Positions 42,436 to 50,442 of a stretch of DNA of 64,000 bases are shown here, one piece after another. This DNA is from Spirosoma sp. KUDC1026 (GTDB lineage Bacteria; Bacteroidota; Bacteroidia; Cytophagales; Spirosomataceae), in the NCBI RefSeq assembly GCF_013375035.1, contig NZ_CP056032.1:4338001-4402000 (forward strand), given 5' to 3'. Both the position numbers and the translations under genes were made by a program. The notes under the pieces were generated by a model that was not told where the DNA came from, made no database searches, and saw only the letters and a list, made by a program, of their open reading frames with translations. Position 1 is the first letter of the stretch, and every line of letters begins with the position of its first letter.

Positions 42436-43079
42436 ACCTGTTCAGCGTCTTCGAAATTAACCGTCGTCCTGTCCAGATACCGATCTATCTCCTTCTTCTT
42501 GCCACGCAGCAATCGGGTCAAACTGCGATACGATGCCCAGTACATTCGATCGTTATTATCGACAACGTACAGCAAGGACTTCTGGCGTATTACCTGGGCC
42601 GATGCATTATTCTGCCACATAAACTCGTTCCCCTGGCTCGCTATAAGCAGGCTGTTGGGTACCGTACTCGTTGAGTCGGTTTTGAGTTGTTGGCTGGATG
42701 CATTAGAGCCATTTCCGTAAACGAATACCTTTACAGCCCTGGCTAACCGAAGTTCCGGGTACGTCGCTATTATTTCCAGGTCATCATCTCCATCGCGTTT
42801 CCCAGGCAGGTATCGTTTGTCATCGATTAGTACGTGCCGGATAAAGATTTTGTTCGTCAGCTGAAGCGTATCGCCCTGATCGCTGATAAATACCAGCTTA
42901 GCCAGTGCACAGTTGTAGTTCATTCTGGCTCGTTGTCGGGACCCGTTGCGGAACGTAACGAGCCCATCGCGGAACGAACGATGCAGATAGACCGCTACAG
43001 GCTGGCTTTGACCGAAATTCAGTTCGCTTGTTGGCGGTTCCAGATAGAGCAGCAGGGGAAGTAAAAGAGTTTGCAGCAT
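42408..43079 (-). CDS. hypothetical exported protein
   Basis: No family recognised. 223 residues with a short hydrophobic N-terminus (MLQTLLLPLLLYLEPPTSEL) that may be a signal peptide. The middle reads PVAVYLHRSFRDGLVTFRNG and LLYVVDNNDRMYWASYRSL, and looks like a small beta-rich secreted protein. The gene converges with the GH1-like gene, sharing its terminator region. Confidence 0.6.
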   Translation of the reverse strand: MLQTLLLPLLLYLEPPTSELNFGQSQPVAVYLHRSFRDGLVTFRNGSRQRARMNYNCALAKLVFISDQGDTLQLTNKIFIRHVLIDDKRYLPGKRDGDDDLEIIATYPELRLARAVKVFVYGNGSNASSQQLKTDSTSTVPNSLLIASQGNEFMWQNNASAQVIRQKSLLYVVDNNDRMYWASYRSLTRLLRGKKKEIDRYLDRTTVNFEDAEQVKTLLKSVY

Positions 43080-43209
43080 GAGGGTATGAATAGTATTAAA
43101 CAGTAGTTCTTTAGAAAGATGCGCTGTCTGGCACCTGATACTCAGCGTTCTTTACTTAATTTCAGGCCGTCATTTCTTTATTGGCAGCATCATTTTCTCT
43201 CCGTGCTTT

Positions 43210-44292
43210 ATGAAACTCTCCCCCTATTTACTAATTTTTCTACTGGTACCCACACTGCTGTTTGGCCAAAAACTAAAGCCGGGGTTCGACAAGGCCGAAT
43301 ACATTGAACTGATGCGCGTATTTGCCAAACAGGTTGATACCATTCCGGCCAATGTGATCCCCCCTCCGACCCGGTTCAAGTTCGTGTATCGGTCGCCCAT
43401 TGTCGGGCTGGATAACCGGTGGGATCTGTGGACAAGCACTGACTCAGTAGCGATACTCAGTATCCGCGGAACAACGCTAAACCCTGTGGGCTGGCTGGAG
43501 AACTTTTACGCGGCCATGGTCCCCGCCAAAGGGCAGCTTACCCTGACGAACAACTACCAGTTCGACTATGAACTGGCGCAGAACCCAAGAGCTGCCGTGC
43601 ACATCGGCTGGCTGATTGGTACGGCTTTTCTGACGCAGGATATTCTACCTAAACTCGATTCCTGCGTCAGAGCCGGTGTCAAAAACGTGTACGTACTGGG
43701 CCATAGTCAGGGGGGAGCTATTGCGTTTCTGCTTACCTCACACCTGAGGCAGCTGCAGCGAACCGGAAAAATTCCGGCTGGTGTTCAGTTTAAAACGTAT
43801 TGTAGTGCGGCCCCCAAGCCTGGTAATCTGTACTATGCCTATGAATACGAAGCCCAGACGACCGGTGGCTGGGGCCTCAACGTCGTCAATGCTGCCGATT
43901 GGGTGCCTGAAACGCCCATTACGATTCAGACGCTGGACGATTTCAGCAATACGAACCCGTTTTCCAATCTGCCCGAAGCCCTGAAAAAGCAGAAGTTTCC
44001 CAAGAACCTGGCGCTGAAATACGTGTTCAATCAACTCTCGAAACCCGCCCGTAAAGCCCGGAACAATTACCAGAAGTACCTGGGCAAGTTTGCCGGACGT
44101 TACGTTAAAAATAACCTGAAGGAATATATTCCTCCAACCTTCTTCCAGTCCAGTCATTACGTCCGCACGGGTACGACCATCGTTCTGCTCGGCGACGAAA
44201 CCTACTACCAGAAATTTCCCGACAGCAAAACAAACATTTTCGCCCACCATCTGCTAAGCCCGTACATATATCTGGCGGAGAAGATGAAGTAA
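43210..44292 (+). CDS. secreted lipase, Lipase_3 (alpha/beta hydrolase) family
   Basis: A 360-residue protein with a signal peptide (MKLSPYLLIFLLVPTLLFGQ). The Lipase_3 core shows DSVAILSIRGTTLNPVGWLE (oxyanion side), the nucleophile elbow YVLGHSQGGAIAFLLTSHL (Ser), KTYCSAAPKPGNLYYAYEY, and VVNAADWVPETP carrying the likely catalytic Asp. A His near the C-terminus (NIFAHHLLSPY) may complete the triad. It is probably exported to periplasm or surface and acts on lipids or other esters. Confidence 0.85.
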   Translation: MKLSPYLLIFLLVPTLLFGQKLKPGFDKAEYIELMRVFAKQVDTIPANVIPPPTRFKFVYRSPIVGLDNRWDLWTSTDSVAILSIRGTTLNPVGWLENFYAAMVPAKGQLTLTNNYQFDYELAQNPRAAVHIGWLIGTAFLTQDILPKLDSCVRAGVKNVYVLGHSQGGAIAFLLTSHLRQLQRTGKIPAGVQFKTYCSAAPKPGNLYYAYEYEAQTTGGWGLNVVNAADWVPETPITIQTLDDFSNTNPFSNLPEALKKQKFPKNLALKYVFNQLSKPARKARNNYQKYLGKFAGRYVKNNLKEYIPPTFFQSSHYVRTGTTIVLLGDETYYQKFPDSKTNIFAHHLLSPYIYLAEKMK

Positions 44293-44416
44293 AAAATGGA
44301 GAAAGAAGGAAATGGAGAATGGAACAAGAAATGCCAACCTCAGCCTTTACGGCAACTCAACCCCTTCTCCTTGTTCCCCCTTCTCCTTGTTCCCCCTCCT
44401 CCCTTTCCTCTTCTTT
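44292..44416. repeat. GGAACAAG/CTTGTTCC-type inverted and direct repeats between convergent genes
   Basis: A purine stretch (44296-44332, GGAGAAAGAAGG ... GGAACAAG) faces a pyrimidine stretch (44362-44416) in which CCCCTTCTCCTTGTTCC occurs twice in tandem. Pairing is looser than at 32176-32254, but the words are the same. Confidence 0.65.
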
Positions 44417-45150
44417 TATAAATATATCTCCACCATCTTCTTCCAATCCTCGACCTGGTGGGCGCGGCCCTGCCAGATGTGGAGTTCATGGGGAATACCT
44501 TTGGCACGCAGGCCCTCGCAGAGCTGAACGTTACTGTCCAGAAACGGGTCTTCGTTACCAATGGTCATGACAAACTCCAGTTTCCGAAGCTGGTCAAGCA
44601 GGTCCGGATCAGACAGATTGGGAAGAAAATGGTTGGGGCTGTTGTAGTAGATATCTTCGTCGTAATAATCGTCGAATAGACTTCTGAACTCGGCAATGGG
44701 CTCCGAGAGGGCGTACCGGCCGCTCAGGGCCACCACCTTACCAAACTGTTGCGGGTGACGCAACGCAATGTTCATCGCATGGTAGGCTCCCAGGCTACAG
44801 CCGTGTGAAATCAGAAAGGGATGGGGATTGAGCTGCTGCGACAGTGGAATTACTTCATTCAGTATATAGGCTTCGTACTGCTCATGCCGCCGGATGCGGT
44901 GATAAGGATGAATGTGCCGGTTGTAGATACTTTCGCGGTCGATGCTATCCACACAATAGAGCTGCAACCAGCCTTTTTCTATTTTTTCGGCCAACGTCTG
45001 CACCAGCCCAAAATCTTCGTATTCGTAGAACCGTCCCCGCCGGGTCGGGAAAACCAGGACTCTTGTTCCGGCATGTCCGAAAACAAGCAATTCCATATCC
45101 CGATCCAGATGCGGGCTGAACCATTTGTGATACGTACGCTGCATAAACAA
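44416..45150 (-). CDS. putative esterase (esterase D/PHB-depolymerase-like alpha/beta hydrolase)
   Basis: A 244-residue cytoplasmic protein. It opens RTYHKWFSPHLDRDMELLVF, a phrase typical of short bacterial esterase-family proteins, followed by VLVFPTRRGRFYEYEDFG. The nucleophile is in LISHGCSLGAYHAMNIAL (Gly-Cys-Ser-Leu-Gly), the acid probably in TIGNEDPFLDSN, and the histidine in WQGRAHQVEDW. ATG at 45144 is an equally good start. The substrate is unknown. Confidence 0.8.
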   Translation of the reverse strand: MFMQRTYHKWFSPHLDRDMELLVFGHAGTRVLVFPTRRGRFYEYEDFGLVQTLAEKIEKGWLQLYCVDSIDRESIYNRHIHPYHRIRRHEQYEAYILNEVIPLSQQLNPHPFLISHGCSLGAYHAMNIALRHPQQFGKVVALSGRYALSEPIAEFRSLFDDYYDEDIYYNSPNHFLPNLSDPDLLDQLRKLEFVMTIGNEDPFLDSNVQLCEGLRAKGIPHELHIWQGRAHQVEDWKKMVEIYL

Positions 45151-45222
45151 CTCACTTCATAACGTCAAACGAAGTTGGAACACAAAGGCATAAGCCGTAC
45201 ACAGGAGTGCGTAAAGAAATCA

Positions 45223-45816
45223 TTAAAAAATGCGTATCTGGTCCTGAAGCGCCTTCTTCCAGACCAGATACCCTTCCGGGTTTAGGTGCAGTCCGTCGGC
45301 TTCAAACAGTTCCCGGCGGGGGCGTCCGTTGCCATCCAGCAGGGGTGCTGTCATGTCAATTGCCTGCCAGTCGGGATAATGGCTGATTTCTTGGCTGACA
45401 AATTTATTGGCCAGCCGAATGGACTCGGCCAGGCGCCAGCGGGCGGGGCTGATTTTGATGGTCAGGTAAGCAAGTGGAACACCCGGCAATCGCTGGCGCA
45501 TCTGTTCGGCTAGGGCCCGAAAAAACAGGAATACTTCCTCCGGTAATCGACTGTCACCCAGATCATTATCACCAGCGTAAAAGACAACGGCTTTAGGATT
45601 AGCGGGCACGACTAGGCGCTCAAAAAACCAGGCGCAGGCGGCCAGTGTCGAGCCGCCAAAGCCCAGGTTTACGGTATTCTGTTCGGGAAAATCGGCGGCC
45701 AGGGTTTTCCAGAGCCGGATGGATGAACTTCCGTAAAAAACCACCCGATCATCAGCGGGCGGCAGTTGCTTTATCTTCGTTTCGAGTTGTTGAACTTCGT
45801 TATCGTACCAGTGCAT
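45223..45816 (-). CDS. SGNH/GDSL hydrolase
   Basis: A 197-residue hydrolase with the SGNH blocks: VVFYGSSSIRLWKTLAADFP (Ser), VNLGFGGSTLAACAWFFERL (Gly), VVFYAGDNDLGDSRLP (Asn) and ADGLHLNPEGYLVWKKAL (Asp-x-x-His). There is no signal peptide. Such enzymes remove acetyl or acyl groups from sugars or lipids, or are arylesterases. It lies 25 bp upstream of nothing on the same strand but follows metX with 25 bp between, so metX and this gene may be co-transcribed. Confidence 0.88.
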   Translation of the reverse strand: MHWYDNEVQQLETKIKQLPPADDRVVFYGSSSIRLWKTLAADFPEQNTVNLGFGGSTLAACAWFFERLVVPANPKAVVFYAGDNDLGDSRLPEEVFLFFRALAEQMRQRLPGVPLAYLTIKISPARWRLAESIRLANKFVSQEISHYPDWQAIDMTAPLLDGNGRPRRELFEADGLHLNPEGYLVWKKALQDQIRIF

Positions 45817-45841
45817 ACGGTATTTTGCGGGCGCGGTTTGT

Positions 45842-46912
45842 CTAATTCGTTACCTTATTAACCGGCGTATCGGGAACAGGTTTATTTTGCGCGGCAACAT
45901 TTGTCATCCACCGGCGTATCAGATTGGCGAGGGGACGGAATTCGATCAGAAAGCCATCGTGCCCATACAGGGAATCAATCTCTTCGTAAACGGCGTCGGG
46001 AATATGACGGGCCAGGAACTGCTGCTCGGTGGGCGGGAACAGCAGATCCGAGCGGATACCCACCACCAGCGTCCGGGCTTTAATCTGACCCAGCGCGTTC
46101 AGGATACTGCCCCGGTTTCGCCCAACGTTGTGCGAATCCATCACCTTCGACAGCACCCAGTACGTAAAGGCATTGAATCGGTCGGCGATTTTTTCACCCT
46201 GATACCGCTGGTAACCGGCCGCTTTGAAGTCATCCAGTTGCTCATTGTTATCGAGTGCCTGCGTAAACCCGTACGTATCGTAGTTCCGGTAGGAGATCAT
46301 CGCCATCGCCCGGGCCGCTTTCATGCCATTTGCACCGGCATCGTCGCGTTTTTCGCGCCAGGTCGGGTCGGCTTCGATAGCCATCCGCTGGGCTTCGTTG
46401 AAGGCGATACTCCAGGGTGAGGCAACGGCACTGCTGGCGATCAGGATCAGGTTGTCGATCAGACTGGGGTGCAGAATGGCCCACTCGGCCGCCTGCTCCC
46501 CGCCTACCGAGCCGCCAATGCAGGTCTGAATTTTTTCGATGCCTAGCTCCTGCCGCAGCAGATCCAGGGCGCCTACCATATCGCGGATGGTGACCGACGG
46601 GAAGTCATGGTAAAAGGGTTTGCCCGTCTCCGGATTATCTGACAGCGGCCCCGTTGAGCCGTAACAGGAACCCAGTACGTTGGCACAAACAATGAAATCG
46701 CGGGCCGGGTCGAAATATTTTCCGGTGCCGATCATGCCCCCCCACCAGTCATTCACGTTGGCGTTGCCCGTCAGGGCGTGACATACCCAAACGACATTGG
46801 AGCCATCGGCATTGAGCGTACCCTGTGTCGAATACGCCAGTCGGAAACCCGGCAGGTATTCACCAGATTCCAGGGGGAAACGATATTTATAGTCGAAATA
46901 CGAAATATTCAT
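45842..46912 (-). CDS. metX: homoserine O-acetyltransferase
   Basis: A 356-residue alpha/beta hydrolase-fold enzyme that acetylates homoserine for methionine synthesis. Motifs: VVWVCHALTGNANVNDWWGG, FIVCANVLGSCYGSTGPLSD, the nucleophile elbow TCIGGSVGGEQAAEWAIL (Ser), VGIRSDLLFPPTEQQFLA (Asp) and YGHDGFLIEF (His). A ~380-nt leader carrying a SAM riboswitch precedes it, so expression should fall when S-adenosylmethionine is plentiful. The downstream SGNH gene may share the transcript. Confidence 0.95.
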   Translation of the reverse strand: MNISYFDYKYRFPLESGEYLPGFRLAYSTQGTLNADGSNVVWVCHALTGNANVNDWWGGMIGTGKYFDPARDFIVCANVLGSCYGSTGPLSDNPETGKPFYHDFPSVTIRDMVGALDLLRQELGIEKIQTCIGGSVGGEQAAEWAILHPSLIDNLILIASSAVASPWSIAFNEAQRMAIEADPTWREKRDDAGANGMKAARAMAMISYRNYDTYGFTQALDNNEQLDDFKAAGYQRYQGEKIADRFNAFTYWVLSKVMDSHNVGRNRGSILNALGQIKARTLVVGIRSDLLFPPTEQQFLARHIPDAVYEEIDSLYGHDGFLIEFRPLANLIRRWMTNVAAQNKPVPDTPVNKVTN

Positions 46913-47164
46913 AGTGGGTCTTTACCGGGCTACGCTGTTTACCCGCAAAAGAGGACTGAATAAAGGACTGGAAAGCGCTGAGCGTCAGTATCAATAAGCG
47001 AACAGACTGATGCGTAGGCAGATACCCCTCGACCACTCCCGGTGCTGGGGTGAGACGGGGTGCTAATAAGCCTCCGGGAACGGGTGTTGTCTGTTACAGC
47101 GCATGTGAATAACCGATTTATAGTCCCTAACAGTCCGCCGTCTCATCCGGGACGCAGCGGTTGC

Positions 47165-47245
47165 TTTAGGCAGGAGTTAGCACCTTGCCGTGTGGTAGGT
47201 TGCCAGCGATTCGCAGAGCCTGATCTCTCCTCGCTTCTTTATAAA
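47165..47245 (-). ncRNA. SAM riboswitch (S-box class) in the metX leader
   Basis: The minus strand reads GCGAGGAGAGATCAGGC, then GCTGGCAACC, then AAGGTGCTAACTCCTGCC, the conserved core order of SAM-I type aptamers. It lies ~250 nt before the metX ATG in the same orientation. Downstream, GAGACGG near 47135 can pair with CCGTCTC near 47055, and TCCCGG/CCGGGA can form a rival hairpin, so an expression platform is likely there. Confidence 0.78.
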
Positions 47246-47297
47246 TCAATTGGCACCGGCAAAAGAAGACCGGCGCGCAGGAATTGACTTGATGCCG

Positions 47298-47329
47298 CAA
47301 GTATACTAGGCAAACGGCGCAGAACCAAA
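47298..47329 (-). promoter_or_regulatory. promoter of the metX leader
   Basis: Minus strand: TTTG (47326-47329), 20-bp spacer, TATACTTG (47298-47305), close to the Bacteroidota TTTG-N19-TAnnTTTG pattern. Transcription would start near 47291, just ahead of the riboswitch. Confidence 0.6.
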
Positions 47330-47387
47330 CCCAGGGGCTATTTTCTCCCCGTTGGCTCAATCAAAAAAATGTTCCGTTGCTAACCAC

Positions 47388-47416
47388 TTGCCAAGTGCCC
47401 GCGTTGTTTACCTTTG
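47388..47416 (+). promoter_or_regulatory. promoter of the DciA-like gene
   Basis: TTG (47388-47390), 18-bp spacer, TACCTTTG (47409-47416), an exact -7 match, 19 bp before the ATG at 47435. Confidence 0.6.
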
Positions 47417-47434
47417 CAATAAGATCACATTACC

Positions 47435-47764
47435 ATGAGCCAGCCTACCTACCGTTATAATCGTGAGAACGCCACTCGTATGGCAGGCACAACCTCGCTG
47501 AAAGACGCCATCGGGCAGTTGCTCAAAGCGTACCAACTCCAGACGCGCTTCAACGAAACGTATCTGGAAGCGTTCTGGGGACGTATCATGGGACAAAGCA
47601 TTGCCTCCCGCACCAACCGGCTCTACGTCCGCGACCGGAAGCTGTTCATTGAGATAGCCTCCGCCCCCCTCCGCAACGAGCTCGTTAACGCCAAACAGAA
47701 ACTGATTCAGCTCGTCAATAAAGACATGGGCACCGACGTCATCGACGACGTCGTGTTTATCTAG
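47435..47764 (+). CDS. DUF721 (DciA-like) protein
   Basis: A 109-residue small basic protein. SLKDAIGQLLKAYQLQTRFN, then EAFWGRIMGQSIASRTNRLY, then LFIEIASAPLRNELVNAKQK is the DUF721 pattern, shared with DciA, the loader or operator of the replicative helicase in bacteria lacking DnaC/DnaI. It is probably nucleic-acid binding. A second ATG at 47480 exists, but the first is favoured by the nearby promoter. A 27-bp perfect-stem hairpin follows the stop. Confidence 0.85.
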   Translation: MSQPTYRYNRENATRMAGTTSLKDAIGQLLKAYQLQTRFNETYLEAFWGRIMGQSIASRTNRLYVRDRKLFIEIASAPLRNELVNAKQKLIQLVNKDMGTDVIDDVVFI

Positions 47765-47789
47765 GAGATAAAAGACATAGGGTACGTAA

Positions 47790-47843
47790 AAAGAAAGACG
47801 AAAGCCAAAAGATACCGGTATCTCTTGGCTTTCGTCTTTCTTT
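47790..47843. terminator. long hairpin (27-bp stem, one mismatch, no loop) after the DciA-like gene
   Basis: Arm 47790-47816 (AAAGAAAGACGAAAGCCAA...) is complementary to 47817-47843 with a single mismatch. It is followed by TTTAGTTTTG. A terminator is likely, but the symmetry is far beyond what termination needs. Confidence 0.75.
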
Positions 47844-47958
47844 AGTTTTGAAGCATTGGTACAGGTTGCGTTTTATGGTGTTCAAATTTGCGCTAGCTTA
47901 CCGGCTGTTTTGAGTGCTGACCTGTATCTACCTGTCTGTTAACCCCTTGCCCGTGCTC

Positions 47959-49467
47959 ATGTCAACAAGATCAGCTATCTTATCAGGCTTTATCGTTGCG
48001 AAATTCGTCCTGCAATACTTTCTTATTCTCCCAGACTACGATTTACACCGGGATGAGTATCTGCATCTCGATCAGGCGAATCATCTAGCATGGGGATACT
48101 TATCGGTCCCACCGGTTACGTCCTGGATTGCCCTATTCATCAGTGGGCTCGGCAGATCGGATCTGCTGGTTCGCTTTTTCCCGGCCCTCTTCGGCGCGTT
48201 GACAATCCTGGTAGTCTGGAAAACGGTAGAAACACTGAAAGGAGGTCTGTTTGCCTGCGTGCTGGCGGCTACATGTATTTTATTTTCTGTCCTGCTACGC
48301 CTGAATCAGTTGTTCCAGCCCAACTCGCTGGATGTGTTAGGCTGGACAACACTGTATTACGTAGCCATTAACTACATCCAGTCCACTGATAAACGATGGC
48401 TTTACGCCTTTGCGGTTGTTTTTGCGGTTGGCTTTCTGAATAAGTATAACCTTGTTTTCCTGCTGATTGGCTTTATTCCGGCTCTGCTGCTGACGCCACA
48501 GCGCGCACTCCTGGCAAACCGGCATGTGTATCTGGCTCTGCTGGTCGGCCTTCTGCTGATTTCACCTAATCTGATCTGGCAGTACCAGAACGACTTCCCC
48601 GTCTTTCATCACATGAAATTGCTGGCCAAAACCCAATTGGTCAATGTGAACCGGGCCGATTTTCTGAAAGAGCAGGTCTTATTTTTCATCAGCTCCCTGA
48701 TCGTCATCGTTGCGGGCTTATACGGGCTCCTGTTTTACAAGCCCTTCCAGGCCTACCGCTCTTTCTTTTTTGCCTTTGTTTTTACGTTAGCCACCTTCAC
48801 CTTTTTACGAGCCAAGGGCTACTACGCTATCGGCATCTATCCAATTTATGTGGCTTTCGGCGCGGTGTTTCTCTCGGTAATTATACAGACCAGATGGTTG
48901 AAGGTCGCTTTGTTGGTCGTTCCTCTGCTGCTGTTTATTCCGATATACAGGGTCGCTTTTCCGAATAAAACACCGCAGGAGATCGCCCGCAATGCCGAGC
49001 GTTACCAGAAACTGGGTCTTCTGCGCTGGGAAGACGGTAAGGACCATGAACTGCCCCAGGATTTTGCGGATATGCTCGGCTGGCGGGAACTGGCAGCCAA
49101 GGTTGATGCGGCTTACGTTCGTCTCGGCGATCCAAAGACAACCTTGGTTCTCTGCGATAATTACGGGCAGGCCGGAGCGATCAATTATTACTCGAAGCAG
49201 CACATCAACGCCGTTACGTTCAACGCTGATTACATCAACTGGTTTGAGCTTGACAAAAAGTACAGGCACCTCATCCGGGTCAAAGAATCCGCTGGACGAG
49301 CAACAGAAATAAACGAGACCGGGCCGTTATTCGCCACTGCCTACGTAGCAGATTCCATTACGAATCCACTAGCCCGGGAGCGTGGTACAACCATCTTTGT
49401 CTTTCAGCAGGCCAACGTTGATATCAACAGCCGACTTGCCAAAGAGATCGCCGAAGAACGCTGGTAA
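47959..49467 (+). CDS. family 39 glycosyltransferase (ArnT/PMT-like membrane protein)
   Basis: A 502-residue GT-C enzyme from ATG at 47959 with ~11 helices. The first outer loop reads LPDYDLHRDEYLHLDQANHL, with the catalytic-type Asp/Glu, then GYLSVPPVTSWIALFISGLG, as in ArnT and PMT_2 proteins. The C-terminal ~130 residues form a soluble periplasmic domain. It should move a sugar from a polyprenyl phosphate to a lipid, glycan or protein outside the inner membrane. It stands alone between two hairpins. Confidence 0.85.
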   Translation: MSTRSAILSGFIVAKFVLQYFLILPDYDLHRDEYLHLDQANHLAWGYLSVPPVTSWIALFISGLGRSDLLVRFFPALFGALTILVVWKTVETLKGGLFACVLAATCILFSVLLRLNQLFQPNSLDVLGWTTLYYVAINYIQSTDKRWLYAFAVVFAVGFLNKYNLVFLLIGFIPALLLTPQRALLANRHVYLALLVGLLLISPNLIWQYQNDFPVFHHMKLLAKTQLVNVNRADFLKEQVLFFISSLIVIVAGLYGLLFYKPFQAYRSFFFAFVFTLATFTFLRAKGYYAIGIYPIYVAFGAVFLSVIIQTRWLKVALLVVPLLLFIPIYRVAFPNKTPQEIARNAERYQKLGLLRWEDGKDHELPQDFADMLGWRELAAKVDAAYVRLGDPKTTLVLCDNYGQAGAINYYSKQHINAVTFNADYINWFELDKKYRHLIRVKESAGRATEINETGPLFATAYVADSITNPLARERGTTIFVFQQANVDINSRLAKEIAEERW

Positions 49468-49469
49468 CC

Positions 49470-49580
49470 TGGTTAGATGAGAGAGGTTAGACGAAAGATG
49501 AAAAGACAAAAGACCAATGCTGGTATCTATCGTCTTATATCTAACATCTTCTTTCATCTTACATATCTTGTCTTACGTCT
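49470..49580. repeat. imperfect purine/pyrimidine inverted repeat between convergent genes
   Basis: A purine-rich stretch (49477-49516: GATGAGAGAGG, ACGAAAGATGAAAAGAC) faces pyrimidine-rich 49529-49579 (CTTTCATCTTACATATCTTG, TCTTACGTCTC). Pairing is partial. It looks like a degraded member of the long-hairpin class. Confidence 0.55.
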
Positions 49581-49584
49581 CCCC

Positions 49585-50286
49585 TCAAAACTGAATCATC
49601 AGGGTTTTGCGCTCTTCCTGCATAGTGATGGGTTCGGGTAGAAAGGTGGCGTTTAGCCCCTGCCGTTTGCACATTGCCAGCCACTCCCGCTCAGGTATAA
49701 CCAGGAAGCCGTTCTCTTTCCGAATAGTGTAGTATGAGGAGAACCGAAGCCTGAACAGCAGCTTCAGCATCATCAGCAATTGCCCCTGTCGAAGCGATTT
49801 TCCCAGAATACTGACAATGTCACCCAGCATTCCTTCCGCCACGATCAGGTCGCAGATCAGCGCTTTGGCCCCTGGAGCCGCTACCTTCTTGATCTGGGCC
49901 AGCAGTTGTTCCACTTCAGCCGCGTTACGGTAGTATTGCACTACGCTCATGACGATGATCACATCAAACTTCTTTCCGTCAATAACCGAAAAGTTCAGGT
50001 AGTCGTCAGCATCCAGATCGTGGAAACGGACGTTCGGGTGGGCAGCGTGTTTGGCGCGGGCAATTTCGTTATACCGCTTCGAGATGTCAATCCCATCAAT
50101 TTCGGCCACCCGGTCATGCCAGGCGTCTTCCAGATTAGCCGGACCGGAGCCGATGTCCAGTACCCGCCGTGTTTTCGACAGCGGGACGTACTGCTCAACT
50201 CGCGCCAGGAAGTAATTATAGTTGGCAGTCATCGAGTCGTCGAACTCGTTTTCCTGCTGCCAGAAATCAAGCCAGGTTTCGGCCAT
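49585..50286 (-). CDS. class I SAM-dependent methyltransferase
   Basis: A 233-residue Rossmann-fold methyltransferase. Motif I is RRVLDIGSGPANLEDAW, motif II EIDGIDISKRYNEIARAK, and motif IV FDVIIVMSVVQYYRNAAEV. The C-terminal part (LLFRLRFSSYYTIRKENGFL) may bind the acceptor. It is the last of the minus-strand genes after a glycosyltransferase/deacetylase set, separated from them by a hairpin, so a sugar or lipid acceptor is possible but not shown. Confidence 0.85.
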   Translation of the reverse strand: MAETWLDFWQQENEFDDSMTANYNYFLARVEQYVPLSKTRRVLDIGSGPANLEDAWHDRVAEIDGIDISKRYNEIARAKHAAHPNVRFHDLDADDYLNFSVIDGKKFDVIIVMSVVQYYRNAAEVEQLLAQIKKVAAPGAKALICDLIVAEGMLGDIVSILGKSLRQGQLLMMLKLLFRLRFSSYYTIRKENGFLVIPEREWLAMCKRQGLNATFLPEPITMQEERKTLMIQF

Positions 50287-50373
50287 ATTGTTACAGAAGA
50301 AGGGAGGACAAAGGTAACGACAGCTTTTTTGTTTTCGACAGGATTAGTGCCGCGGCCCGGCAGTCGCCGGGTC

Positions 50374-50442
50374 GATAAAGGTTCATGGACAGGATTAATA
50401 GGAAAGGTTAAAATCCTGTAATCCTGTCCATGAACCTTTATC
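50374..50442. repeat. GACAGGATTA-type hairpin with perfect 24-bp stem
   Basis: Arm 50374-50397 is exactly complementary to 50419-50442 (21-nt loop), containing CATGGACAGGATTA. The stop codon TAA (50438-50440, minus strand) of the GT87-like gene is inside the arm. Another GACAGGATTA copy is at 50337. It is related to the repeat at 38665-38791. Confidence 0.85.
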
